Positions 16,445-24,684 of a DNA stretch of 64,000 nucleotides are shown here, piece after piece. Each line of letters begins with the position of its first letter. Position 1 is the first letter of the stretch. The DNA is from Marinilabiliaceae bacterium JC017. GTDB lineage: Bacteria > Bacteroidota > Bacteroidia > Bacteroidales > Marinilabiliaceae. The stretch is from the NCBI GenBank assembly GCA_004296775.1, contig RHGE01000014.1, positions 33,006 through 97,005 of the forward strand. Reading direction: 5' to 3'. Position numbers and translations under genes: made by a program. The notes beneath the pieces were generated by a model. It was given only the letters and a program-made list of their open reading frames with translations, made no database searches and was not told the DNA's origin.

Positions 16445-16782
16445 ATCGGATAATTACTCTTTTACCAGAAATTGAAAGTGAAGAAGCGATCTTTTTAGAA
16501 AGCTTGTTAAAAGATAAAAGTGACGAACAAGTGAAGAACTTCGTTATTGTTTATCGAGGTCGTCGTAAGGACGCACAAATAGTACTTCTGACTGCCTTGA
16601 TTGGTTTCTTTGGTTTTGCCGGAATCCATCGTTTCATCCTGAACCAGATTGGGATGGGATTGCTCTATTTCTTTACCGGAGGTCTGTGTTTTATTGGAAC
16701 CATTGTTGATTTGGTCAATCATAAAAACCTGGCTTTTGAGTACAATCAAAGGGTTGCCAGGGAAGTGATGAATTTTGTGTGA
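16441..16782 (+). CDS. TM2 domain-containing membrane protein
   Basis: The 113-residue protein has a charged N-terminal half (residues 1-45) and a TM2 domain. The domain has two membrane helices separated by a short turn, with the family motif GFFGFAGIHRFILNQIGMG and GGLCFIGTIVDL. The function of bacterial TM2 proteins is not defined. It overlaps the DUF2752 gene by four bases, so the two are co-translated, and a strong terminator follows 19 bases after its stop. Confidence 0.85.
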   Translation: MNRIITLLPEIESEEAIFLESLLKDKSDEQVKNFVIVYRGRRKDAQIVLLTALIGFFGFAGIHRFILNQIGMGLLYFFTGGLCFIGTIVDLVNHKNLAFEYNQRVAREVMNFV

Positions 16783-16801
16783 TAAGAAGAAAAGAGAAGA
16801 T

Positions 16802-16832
16802 AAAAAAAGGGGCTTTTAAAGCCCCTTTTTTT
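16802..16832. terminator. Bidirectional intrinsic terminator
   Basis: An A-rich left flank, stem AAAGGGGC/GCCCCTTT and a T-run form a near-symmetric hairpin. It ends the DUF2752-TM2 operon and can also stop the converging lipoamide dehydrogenase transcript that ends at 16844. Confidence 0.88.
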
Positions 16833-16843
16833 GTGGATATATA

Positions 16844-18235
16844 TTACATGTGTATTACTTCATCATAAGCTGCTGCGGCGGCTTCCATAACGGCTTCCGA
16901 CATGGTGGGGTGGGGGTGTACAGCTTTAATGATTTCATGACCGGTTGTTTCTAGTTTGCGTGCTAATACCAGTTCTGAAATCATTTCAGTGACATTGGCA
17001 CCAATTAAGTGGGCACCCAATAATTCACCGTATTTAGCATCGAAGATAAGCTTTACAAAACCATCTTTGTGACCGGCAGCGCTGGCTTTACCAGAGGCTG
17101 TAAAAGGGAACTTACCAATTTTAAGGTCGTGACCGGCTTCTTTGGCTGCTTTCTCCGTCATACCTACTGAAGCAACTTCCGGATAGGTATAGGTGCAACC
17201 AGGGATGTTTCCGTAATCTAATGGTTCAGGTGACTGACCTGCTAGTTTTTCTACACAGATAATGCCTTCAGCCGAAGCCACGTGTGCAAGCGCCGGACCA
17301 TGGACAATGTCCCCAATGGCGTAAACACCTTCCACCGATGTTTGGTAGTAGTCGTCTACCTTTATTTTTCCCTTTTCCAATTCTACCCCTGTTTCTTCAA
17401 GACCCAGGTTTTCAAGATTTGGAGTAATGCCTACAGCAGACAAAACAATGTCAGCCTCGTGTTCTGTTTCACCTTTTTTGTTCTTGATAATCACTTTCAC
17501 CTTCTCACCTGATGTATCCACATTGGTTACTTCAGCGGCAGTCATCACTTTTATACCGGCTTTCTTAAAGGAACGTCCCAGTTGCTTTGATACTTCTTCG
17601 TCTTCCACGGGAACAACCGTAGGCATGAATTCAACAAGGGTTACTTTAGTACCGATGGTATTGTAGAAATAAGCAAATTCACTGCCAATAGCACCGGATC
17701 CTACCACGATCATTGATTCCGGTTGTTTGTCCAGGGTCAGGGCTTTACGATAACCAATTACTTTTACACCATCTTGTGGCAGGTTTGGTAACTGGCGGCT
17801 ACGGGCACCTGTGGCAAGTAAGATGTTGTTGGCAGTTACTTCTTCTTTAGAGTTGTCCTCTTTGGTAACTTCAACTGTTTTGTTGGTAAGTAATTTACCG
17901 GATCCCTGAATGATATCGATCTTGTTCTTTTTGAACAGGTACTGGATACCTTTACTCATGCCATCGGCAACACCTCGGCTGCGCTTAACCATGGCTTCAA
18001 AATCAGGCTTTGCTTCCCCTTCAATGGTTATCCCATAATCCTGAGCATGCTTCAGGTAGTCAAAGACGGAGGCGCTTTTAAGAAGCGATTTTGTAGGAAT
18101 ACAGCCCCAGTTAAGGCAAATACCACCCAATTCAGCTTTTTCAACAACTGCTACTTTTAAGCCGAGCTGAGAGGCCCTGATGGCAGATACATATCCTCCC
18201 GGACCACTACCGATAACTATGAGATCGTAATTCAT
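16844..18235 (-). CDS. lpdA: Dihydrolipoyl dehydrogenase
   Basis: The 463-residue flavoprotein has the FAD-binding GSGPGGYVSAI, the redox-active disulfide GGICLNWGCIPTK (C40 and C45), the NAD-binding GSGAIGSEFAYF, and the C-terminal HPHPTMSEAV with the catalytic histidine. It reoxidises dihydrolipoamide in the 2-oxoacid dehydrogenase or glycine cleavage complexes, using NAD+. No E1/E2 genes are adjacent, so it may serve several complexes. The ATG at 18235 is preferred to a TTG at 18241. A TACTTTTG -7 box lies at 18337-18344 on the minus strand. Confidence 0.96.
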   Translation of the reverse strand: MNYDLIVIGSGPGGYVSAIRASQLGLKVAVVEKAELGGICLNWGCIPTKSLLKSASVFDYLKHAQDYGITIEGEAKPDFEAMVKRSRGVADGMSKGIQYLFKKNKIDIIQGSGKLLTNKTVEVTKEDNSKEEVTANNILLATGARSRQLPNLPQDGVKVIGYRKALTLDKQPESMIVVGSGAIGSEFAYFYNTIGTKVTLVEFMPTVVPVEDEEVSKQLGRSFKKAGIKVMTAAEVTNVDTSGEKVKVIIKNKKGETEHEADIVLSAVGITPNLENLGLEETGVELEKGKIKVDDYYQTSVEGVYAIGDIVHGPALAHVASAEGIICVEKLAGQSPEPLDYGNIPGCTYTYPEVASVGMTEKAAKEAGHDLKIGKFPFTASGKASAAGHKDGFVKLIFDAKYGELLGAHLIGANVTEMISELVLARKLETTGHEIIKAVHPHPTMSEAVMEAAAAAYDEVIHM

Positions 18236-18394
18236 TTTCAACTATTTTTATGGATTATTTAGACAGATTTAAAATATCAAAAATATAAAAAATAACCAGC
18301 CGCTATAATTGCGGAAGTATGACACTCACCTGGTAACAAAAGTAGACGGGCAAAAGTTGAAATAAAACGATAAATGTCAATGACGAAAAATAAG

Positions 18395-18420
18395 AAAGGA
18401 GGCCCAAAGGTCTCCTTTTT
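18395..18420 (-). terminator. Intrinsic terminator of the first TlpA-like gene
   Basis: Stem AAAGGAGGCC/GGTCTCCTTT (one G-T pair) with a CAAA loop. On the minus strand it is followed by CTTATTTTTCG. It lies 22 bases beyond the TlpA-like gene that ends at 18442. Confidence 0.75.
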
Positions 18421-18441
18421 ATATTTTATTGTTGGATGATT

Positions 18442-19530
18442 CTAGTTGAGTAATTCTTCCAGTTTTGAGTGAATGTCTTTGCCTCTTAGGTTTTTGGCTA
18501 AGATAATACCATCCTGGTCAATCAATATAGTATGAGGAATTCCTGTAACGCCATATAATTGGCCGGCTACTTTTTTTGTATCGTTTAATTGAGTCCAGGT
18601 CATGTCGTCTTCTTCCACTGCCTTTTTCCAGGCGTTTTGGTCACGATCCACAGAAACACTTAAGACTTCAAATCCTTTTTTATGGAATTTCATATAAGCG
18701 TTCTTTACGTTAGGGTTCTCAGCACGACAAGGTCCACACCAGGATGCCCAGAAATCAACCAAAAGGTATTTGCCACGGAAAGAAGAAAGAGAGACCTCTT
18801 TACCATCAATAGAAGTTAATGTGAAGTCAGGTGCTTCTTTTCCTTCTTGTACCTTTTCCAAAATAACTAAACGGTCTTTGATCGCGTTATAGGCAGGAAT
18901 AACTGCAAGGGCAGTATCTAGTTTCGTGAATTGTTCATTCAAGGTTGTGTATTCTTCATTCATGAAAAATGCTTGAATTAAAGATAACGCAACCGGTGAA
19001 GTTGTGTTTTGTGCAATGAAAGAGGATGTTTGGTCCTGTCTTTCTTTGCTCATTGATTGGTATTTAGCAAGAACTGCATCTGAGGCTTCTTGATCTTTTG
19101 CTTGCTGAGCGGCCTCGTATTGTTGGTAAAGTTCTTTTTCTTTCTCGTTAAATTTCGCCTGTTCATTTTTGAAGGTTTCCATCAGGTCGTTGGTAGCTGA
19201 ACCGGTAACTTTGGCATTGTATAAGCTGTCAATGTGGCCATTAATTGTCATTTGGCTGTTCTCCCCGTAAAATTGCATGGCAGGACGTCCACCTTCAATG
19301 GCAATGACAAGGTATTGAGGGTATTTTAATGTGCCGGAAAACTCAACCTTTCCATTTATTACTTTGGCGGTATCAAGTCCTTCAATGCTCCTTCCATTTA
19401 TTTTTCCAAGTACCAATGATTTTCCTTCGCCACCGTTAATTTTACCTGAAAGTTTGAATCCATCTTTTGTTTCGGTTTGACAAGCTGAGACGCTAATCAC
19501 CATAGCTGCGGCTATAATTAAATTCCTCAT
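18442..19530 (-). CDS. TlpA-like thioredoxin-fold lipoprotein with DUF4369 (CGPC active site)
   Basis: The 362-residue protein has a lipoprotein signal with cysteine at residue 17 (VISVSACQ). A DUF4369 N-terminal domain covers about residues 25-110, a helical linker follows to about 225, and an AhpC/TSA-thioredoxin domain carries WCGPC at 264-268. The cis-proline loop GIPHTI follows. It is a predicted periplasmic thiol-disulfide oxidoreductase; C-terminal residues 230-362 fit TlpA/ResA. A close paralog with a different active site lies immediately upstream on the same strand (19672-20772), which implies tandem duplication. Confidence 0.9.
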   Translation of the reverse strand: MRNLIIAAAMVISVSACQTETKDGFKLSGKINGGEGKSLVLGKINGRSIEGLDTAKVINGKVEFSGTLKYPQYLVIAIEGGRPAMQFYGENSQMTINGHIDSLYNAKVTGSATNDLMETFKNEQAKFNEKEKELYQQYEAAQQAKDQEASDAVLAKYQSMSKERQDQTSSFIAQNTTSPVALSLIQAFFMNEEYTTLNEQFTKLDTALAVIPAYNAIKDRLVILEKVQEGKEAPDFTLTSIDGKEVSLSSFRGKYLLVDFWASWCGPCRAENPNVKNAYMKFHKKGFEVLSVSVDRDQNAWKKAVEEDDMTWTQLNDTKKVAGQLYGVTGIPHTILIDQDGIILAKNLRGKDIHSKLEELLN

Positions 19531-19597
19531 TAGATATTATTTAATTTGAGATCAAAAAATAAGAGTTTAAAACTATTATTAAATATTGAGATGTGAA

Positions 19598-19653
19598 AAT
19601 ACCTTGTATTAATAGTCCGGTAATAAAAACAGGATATACTAATACAAGGTATT
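19598..19653 (-). terminator. Long inverted repeat between the two TlpA-like genes
   Basis: A perfect 14-bp inverted repeat, AATACCTTGTATTA and its complement, encloses 28 bases. It lies between the stop of the upstream paralog (19672) and the start of the downstream one (19530). On the minus strand the hairpin ends in TATTTTC, so it may act as a weak terminator or a stabilising/attenuating structure that lowers expression of the second gene. Confidence 0.6.
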
Positions 19654-19671
19654 TTTCTGTTAATTACTATT

Positions 19672-20772
19672 TTAATTCAATAACTCAGTGAGCTTCTTCA
19701 CTAATTCGTCACTATGTAATTGGGTGGCTAAAATTTTGCCTTCTTTATCCAGTAGGAAAGTACTTGGAATGCTTTGAACCGCGTAACTTTCGGCCACTTT
19801 AGAATCTTTGTCCCATACCTGTGTCCAAATTAAACCATCGGTGTCAATGGCTTCTTTCCATTGCGATTCATCGCGATCAAGAGAAATACTGATGATTTCA
19901 AATCCTTTATTTTTAAACATATTGTATAGTTTAACTATGTTGGGATTCTCAGCCCTGCAAGGTTTGCACCAGGAGGCCCAGAAATCGATCAATACATATT
20001 TACCCCGAAAACTGTTTAATGAAACACTTTCCCCTTCATTTGAGGTCAGCGAAAAATCAGGCGCAGTGCTACCTTCTTCGGTTGCTTTCAATGCATTGTT
20101 GTATTTCTCCAATGGCACCAATAGTTCTTTCATTTCGGTCACATACTGGTGATCACCCAGGTTAGATTCAAATTTGGCAATAAGATCTTTTAGCTCTTCA
20201 TAATCCAAGCTTCTGGCCATGTTTGAAGCAAGGTAACCGCCCACGGCATTGTCGGTGTTGTTGTAAACAAATTTCCTGAAATAAGCTTTCTGTTTTTCCA
20301 TTATCGAATTCATCTCTCCAGCAAGATTCTGCATTTTTTCATTATCCTGAGCCATTTGTGCTTGCTGAAATTCATGACGGATAGCTTTGGTGCGTTCTAT
20401 TGCCGGCATACTATCATTGAATTGTTGGAATAGATCAGATAGTGCAGATCCTTCCACTTTGGCAGCCTGCATGCTGTCAATATTGGCTTTTACGGTGATG
20501 GTGCCATTTTCAAGAAACAGGATGGCTGGCATTTGATGTTTTTTTACAAAGATCAAATAAAGCTCGGGTTCAACAGATTCTCCTTTAAAGGTAAATTTAC
20601 CGTCTACCAGCAGAGTTGAATCTACTTGGTATGGCATGTCCTTGCGAAGATTTTTTAAATACACCTGACCTTCTTTAAGTCCTGATATTTCTCCTTCAAT
20701 CTTGTATCCGGTAGTTTTGCAGCCAACTAATAGGGCTACTCCCAAGAGTAATGTGGTAATTTGCTTCATCAT
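19672..20772 (-). CDS. TlpA-like thioredoxin-fold lipoprotein with DUF4369 (CKPC active site)
   Basis: The 366-residue paralog of the downstream gene has the same layout: lipobox with cysteine at residue 18 (GVALLVGCK), DUF4369 region, helical linker, and a TlpA/ResA-type thioredoxin domain. Its active site is WCKPC (269-272 region) instead of WCGPC, which should shift the redox potential or partner specificity. The cis-proline loop is SIPSTF. It lies 53 bases downstream of meaB on the same strand and may be co-transcribed with it. Confidence 0.9.
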   Translation of the reverse strand: MMKQITTLLLGVALLVGCKTTGYKIEGEISGLKEGQVYLKNLRKDMPYQVDSTLLVDGKFTFKGESVEPELYLIFVKKHQMPAILFLENGTITVKANIDSMQAAKVEGSALSDLFQQFNDSMPAIERTKAIRHEFQQAQMAQDNEKMQNLAGEMNSIMEKQKAYFRKFVYNNTDNAVGGYLASNMARSLDYEELKDLIAKFESNLGDHQYVTEMKELLVPLEKYNNALKATEEGSTAPDFSLTSNEGESVSLNSFRGKYVLIDFWASWCKPCRAENPNIVKLYNMFKNKGFEIISISLDRDESQWKEAIDTDGLIWTQVWDKDSKVAESYAVQSIPSTFLLDKEGKILATQLHSDELVKKLTELLN

Positions 20773-20825
20773 TAAAGAATAAATGTTAAAACAGAAGGCC
20801 TTTAATCATTCTGTAGTGTTACTAA

Positions 20826-21941
20826 TTATAACTGTTTAAAATATTTTTCCAGTAATTCCTTGGCCGCTATAAATGAGCTTTTTTCATCATTGAGTACCAT
20901 TTGTTCAAACAAGGATATTTCATCTTTAATACCCGGATGCTGATAAAAATGATTACGCAGATTTTCATTGATGCTTTCAATCATCCAATATTTGGCTTGC
21001 GATCTTCGGTTGGATTCAAAATAATTGTTGGCTTTTGTTTGTTCAACATATTCCAGTACCATCTTCCAAATCTCATCAATGCCAATGCCTTTTATGGACG
21101 AACAGGTTTTGACCTTGGGCTCCCAGCCTGATTTCGTAGGAGGGAAGAGGTGAAGTGCACTTTTATATTCAGCTTTGGCTAATTCTGCCCGCTGGATGTT
21201 GTTGCCATCCGCTTTATTAACGGTTATGGCATCTGCCATTTCCATTATGCCGCGTTTAATACCTTGTAATTCATCTCCCGCACCGGCAATTTGGAGTAAA
21301 AGAAAGAAATCAACCATGGAGTGAACGGCTGTTTCTGACTGACCAACGCCCACTGTTTCAATAAAAATGGTATCGAAACCAGCTGCTTCACACAAGATGA
21401 TGGTTTCACGTGTTTTACGAGCAACTCCACCTAATGAACCGGCAGAGGGAGAAGGGCGGATGTAGGCATCTTTTTCGCCGGATAGTTTCTCCATTCGAGT
21501 TTTGTCTCCAAGGATACTGCCTTTAGATCGTTCACTGGATGGATCGATGGCTAATACGGCTAGTTTTCCACCGTTATTGATAATGTGCATACCGAGTGCC
21601 TCAATGAAAGTACTTTTACCTGCTCCGGGGACCCCGGTGATGCCCAGTCGAATACTTTTGCCTGCATAGGGTAAACACTTCTCGATAATTTCCTGGGCCG
21701 TTTTTTGATGATCAGGGCGGGCGCTTTCTACTAAGGTGACTGCTCGACTGAGTATGGTAACATCCCCTTTCAGAATACCATCAACGTATTCCTCGGGGGA
21801 AAGAACGCGCTTTTTTCGTTTAAGGAAACGTTTAGCTGCTTCGGGATTTACCGATGGTCCTTGCTCAACTCCTTTGTTAACCTTAAGTCCTTTGTATTTT
21901 GGATCATTCTCAGGATGATCCTGTGAACTGAATGAACTCAT
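20826..21941 (-). CDS. meaB: Methylmalonyl-CoA mutase-associated GTPase MeaB
   Basis: The 371-residue G3E-family GTPase has the P-loop GVPGAGKST (103-111) and the Walker-B-region ETVGVGQSE. NKADGNN supplies guanine specificity, and the C-terminal helical region serves for dimerisation. It protects and reloads adenosylcobalamin in methylmalonyl-CoA mutase, the enzyme linking succinyl-CoA with the propionate pathway. The mutase genes are not in the window. The long N-terminal 50 residues before the core are rich in lysine and serine. It probably shares a transcript with the TlpA-like genes downstream. Confidence 0.95.
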   Translation of the reverse strand: MSSFSSQDHPENDPKYKGLKVNKGVEQGPSVNPEAAKRFLKRKKRVLSPEEYVDGILKGDVTILSRAVTLVESARPDHQKTAQEIIEKCLPYAGKSIRLGITGVPGAGKSTFIEALGMHIINNGGKLAVLAIDPSSERSKGSILGDKTRMEKLSGEKDAYIRPSPSAGSLGGVARKTRETIILCEAAGFDTIFIETVGVGQSETAVHSMVDFFLLLQIAGAGDELQGIKRGIMEMADAITVNKADGNNIQRAELAKAEYKSALHLFPPTKSGWEPKVKTCSSIKGIGIDEIWKMVLEYVEQTKANNYFESNRRSQAKYWMIESINENLRNHFYQHPGIKDEISLFEQMVLNDEKSSFIAAKELLEKYFKQL

Positions 21942-22036
21942 AGTAAAAATATTGCCGTTATAAAATACAGCGGAGTGTTGATCTTTGCCAACCCTCCGCT
22001 GAAAAACTGTTTGTTAATATCTGTTCGAATAAGTGA

Positions 22037-23122
22037 TTATTGTACTTTCACTTTTCCTGAAATACGCAGTAAAACACTGGTACTTTTAGGATCATTTGTG
22101 ATAATAGTGACTGATTTATTTTGACGACCACTTTTTCCTGCAGAATTGAAGACTGCCAATATCTCAGTAGACTCGCCTGGTGATAAAATTGTTTTTTGTG
22201 GCTTGATAGCAGTACATCCACAAGAAGCTTTTACTTTACGAATTATCAGGTTAGATTTCCCATCATTTTTTACCTTGAAGGTATGTTCTACTTTATCTCC
22301 TTGTTTTATCTCACCAAAATCAAAAACTTTTTCATTCATAGAAAGGATTGGTGCTTTGGCTTTCATCTCTGCTGTCCATGCATCAAAATTTTCTTCTATC
22401 GAAGCACTTAGAGTTAAGCGGTTTTTATAGTCTTTCTGATCATTTAGCATTAAAAAGATGTTATCAATCACAAAGCCCCAGTCATTTTTTAAGGAGGCAT
22501 TATAAGTGGCTATCAATGCGCCGGCTTCTCCTGGTTTTAAAGTCTCAGGGACACTTTTAATGGTGACGTGTTTCGGCACATTGGTGAAGCCAATTTTTAC
22601 AGCTTGCTGAGAAGAGTTGATTATTTTCAGTTGCTCTTCTTTTGTTTGATTCGGCCCCATTTTTGTGAATGACAAGTGAGAGGATTCTAAACGGATATTT
22701 CCCATCACTCTCGGGTAAATATCTTCCATAGTTTTTTCTCTGGGTAAGACTTTCCCGGTAACGCGTAGAATGGTGGTTTTATTCTGAGCATTGGATGAGA
22801 CTGTAATTGTTTTATTAAAATTACCTGGTCTATTTCTAGGATTGAATGTTACCTCTACTTCACCTTTCCCTCCTGGAGGAATTGGTTGTTTCGTCCATTT
22901 GGGTGTTGTACAACCGCATGATGCCTGAACATGATGAATGACCAAGGGCTGCCCACCCGTATTGGTAAATTGGAATGCATAATTAACGAGCCCTTTATCT
23001 TCTTTTATTTCACCAAAGTTATGAATGACTTTTTCGAATGAAGCGCTTGGCTGAGCATGTTGACTATTGGCAAATTGCCCCATAAATAAGGCCACCAAGC
23101 CTATGATTAATATTTTCTTCAT
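22037..23122 (-). CDS. DUF1573 repeat protein, exported
   Basis: The 361-residue protein has a signal peptide (MKKILIIGLVALFMGQFANS). It carries two DUF1573 immunoglobulin-like domains, each with the hallmark ASCGCT motif (C69/C71 and C301/C303) followed by GGKGEVEVTF or GESTEILAVF. These domains occur in Bacteroidota periplasmic proteins whose function is not settled. The stretch between the two canonical domains (about 125-250) looks like a third, diverged Ig-like domain. I chose the ATG at 23122 because it begins the signal peptide; a TTG at 23146 would extend it. It lies 95 bases upstream of meaB. Confidence 0.85.
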   Translation of the reverse strand: MKKILIIGLVALFMGQFANSQHAQPSASFEKVIHNFGEIKEDKGLVNYAFQFTNTGGQPLVIHHVQASCGCTTPKWTKQPIPPGGKGEVEVTFNPRNRPGNFNKTITVSSNAQNKTTILRVTGKVLPREKTMEDIYPRVMGNIRLESSHLSFTKMGPNQTKEEQLKIINSSQQAVKIGFTNVPKHVTIKSVPETLKPGEAGALIATYNASLKNDWGFVIDNIFLMLNDQKDYKNRLTLSASIEENFDAWTAEMKAKAPILSMNEKVFDFGEIKQGDKVEHTFKVKNDGKSNLIIRKVKASCGCTAIKPQKTILSPGESTEILAVFNSAGKSGRQNKSVTIITNDPKSTSVLLRISGKVKVQ

Positions 23123-23620
23123 ATCATGTATGTTTTTTGTTAACAATGAGTTTCGATAATTTATATGGATTGCTCCAAACGTTGGTTTTTACGTAACTCG
23201 AAGAAAATTGTTTTTCGTTCTGATATTAATATTTGACCCGCAAAAACCATACAAAACTATAAATTATTCAGTTTATATTATCTATGCTTTTCAACACAAT
23301 TCAATTCATTCCCTGTTTTTCTGGGATTAAGTGTATTGAATGATGAATTTTGGAATAATGTATTTGGGTGTAGTATTTGGCGATTTCGTAGCGCAATGAT
23401 CGGATATAGAATGAATAGTCGTTTATTTATATGGGTTTTACTCAAATTAAAAATGTTCGTTTTTATATGGTTAGAGCCATTGAAATGAATTTATTACAAA
23501 GGAGTATGACTAATTTCGGATGTGTAATAATTAGAATTCATTTTGTGAAGTGATATTTTGTTTCTAAGTATTAAAACACTTTGAATTGTTTTTTGAAAGT
23601 TTTTTTGTTTTTAAATGTGA
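23123..23620. other. AT-rich intergenic region
   Basis: About 500 bases between two minus-strand genes, presumably holding the DUF1573 promoter and the 3' end of the cation exporter transcript. I see no reading frame, repeat or convincing hairpin. Confidence 0.5.
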
Positions 23621-24544
23621 CTAATGTTGGTGATGTCTTTCATCAACTATCATTCGTTTGTCATCTTTAACATTAAATTCCGGCTGTATTGTTGAATGAC
23701 TAATATTGAACTTCTCTTGGAGTAGGGTCTGAGCCTGGGTGACAATTTGTGAGGTTTCTGATATTGGTACGTCTTTTTCAATATCCAGATGGGCTTCCAG
23801 GTGGTATTCCATATCATTTAATTGCCAGATATGAATGTGATGGACATTTTTTACCAGTTTGATTTGCTTAAGGTGGTTTGCTATTTCGGTCATGTTAATA
23901 TCAGATGGTGTGAATTGCATTAACACTTTAATGGTTTTTACCATGAGTTTCCAACTGGAAACGATGAGGTAGATGGCAATAATTACTGAGAGTAGGGCAT
24001 CGATCCAGTCAATGTTGAAAAAGAACATGAGAAGACCACCTGCGAGAACAGCAATGGATGACAGCATGTCGGAAAACAAATGCAAATAGGCCGAACGCAT
24101 ATTCATGTTGTTTCCGGCATGTTTTTTAACAATTAATACACTAATGCCATTAGCAACAATACTGAATCCGGCTAACCAGGCCACCATGGAAGCATTGATT
24201 TCTGGCCCTGATTTCGCAACGAAGCGTTCGGATGCTTCAAATATCAAGTACATGGAAATGCCTAATAATGTGGCTGCATTTATAAAAGCAGCTAATATTT
24301 CAGCTCTTTTATAGCCGTAGGATTGTTCAGGCGTATATTTCTTTTTGGAGAGCTTATTGGCAATAAAACTTATGACAAGGGCCATTACATCTGAGAAGTT
24401 GTGTAAAGCATCGGTTAATAATGATAAGCTATGGCTGAAAATTGCACCGATAACTTGAGCTACTGTAATGGCAATGTTGAGAAATATAGTCCATAAAAGA
24501 CTTTTACCTTTTAAATCTGGGTGGTGATGGTGTTCGGATGACAT
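23621..24544 (-). CDS. Cation diffusion facilitator (CzcD/ZitB-like zinc exporter)
   Basis: The 307-residue inner-membrane protein has six predicted helices and a cytoplasmic C-terminal domain. The metal-site motifs HNFSD (H48-D52) in helix II and HLFSD (H155-D159) in helix V are intact. Histidine-rich tails at both ends (HHHH at 5-8; HHQH at the end) and the C-terminal VHHIHIWQL are typical of CDF zinc exporters. It exchanges Zn2+, or a similar divalent ion, for protons. The gene stands alone, divergent from the hexosaminidase gene. Confidence 0.93.
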   Translation of the reverse strand: MSSEHHHHPDLKGKSLLWTIFLNIAITVAQVIGAIFSHSLSLLTDALHNFSDVMALVISFIANKLSKKKYTPEQSYGYKRAEILAAFINAATLLGISMYLIFEASERFVAKSGPEINASMVAWLAGFSIVANGISVLIVKKHAGNNMNMRSAYLHLFSDMLSSIAVLAGGLLMFFFNIDWIDALLSVIIAIYLIVSSWKLMVKTIKVLMQFTPSDINMTEIANHLKQIKLVKNVHHIHIWQLNDMEYHLEAHLDIEKDVPISETSQIVTQAQTLLQEKFNISHSTIQPEFNVKDDKRMIVDERHHQH

Positions 24545-24684
24545 AGGATTGTTTTTTTATAAAAACACAAAAATGTATAATTAGTTGTGTCTGCACTAAT
24601 TAAATGGAAAGATATTTGTTGCTTAGGCTAAGCAAGGTTATTTTTGAAAGGAAAGAAAATAATTAGGAAGCAAATAGTCATAAA

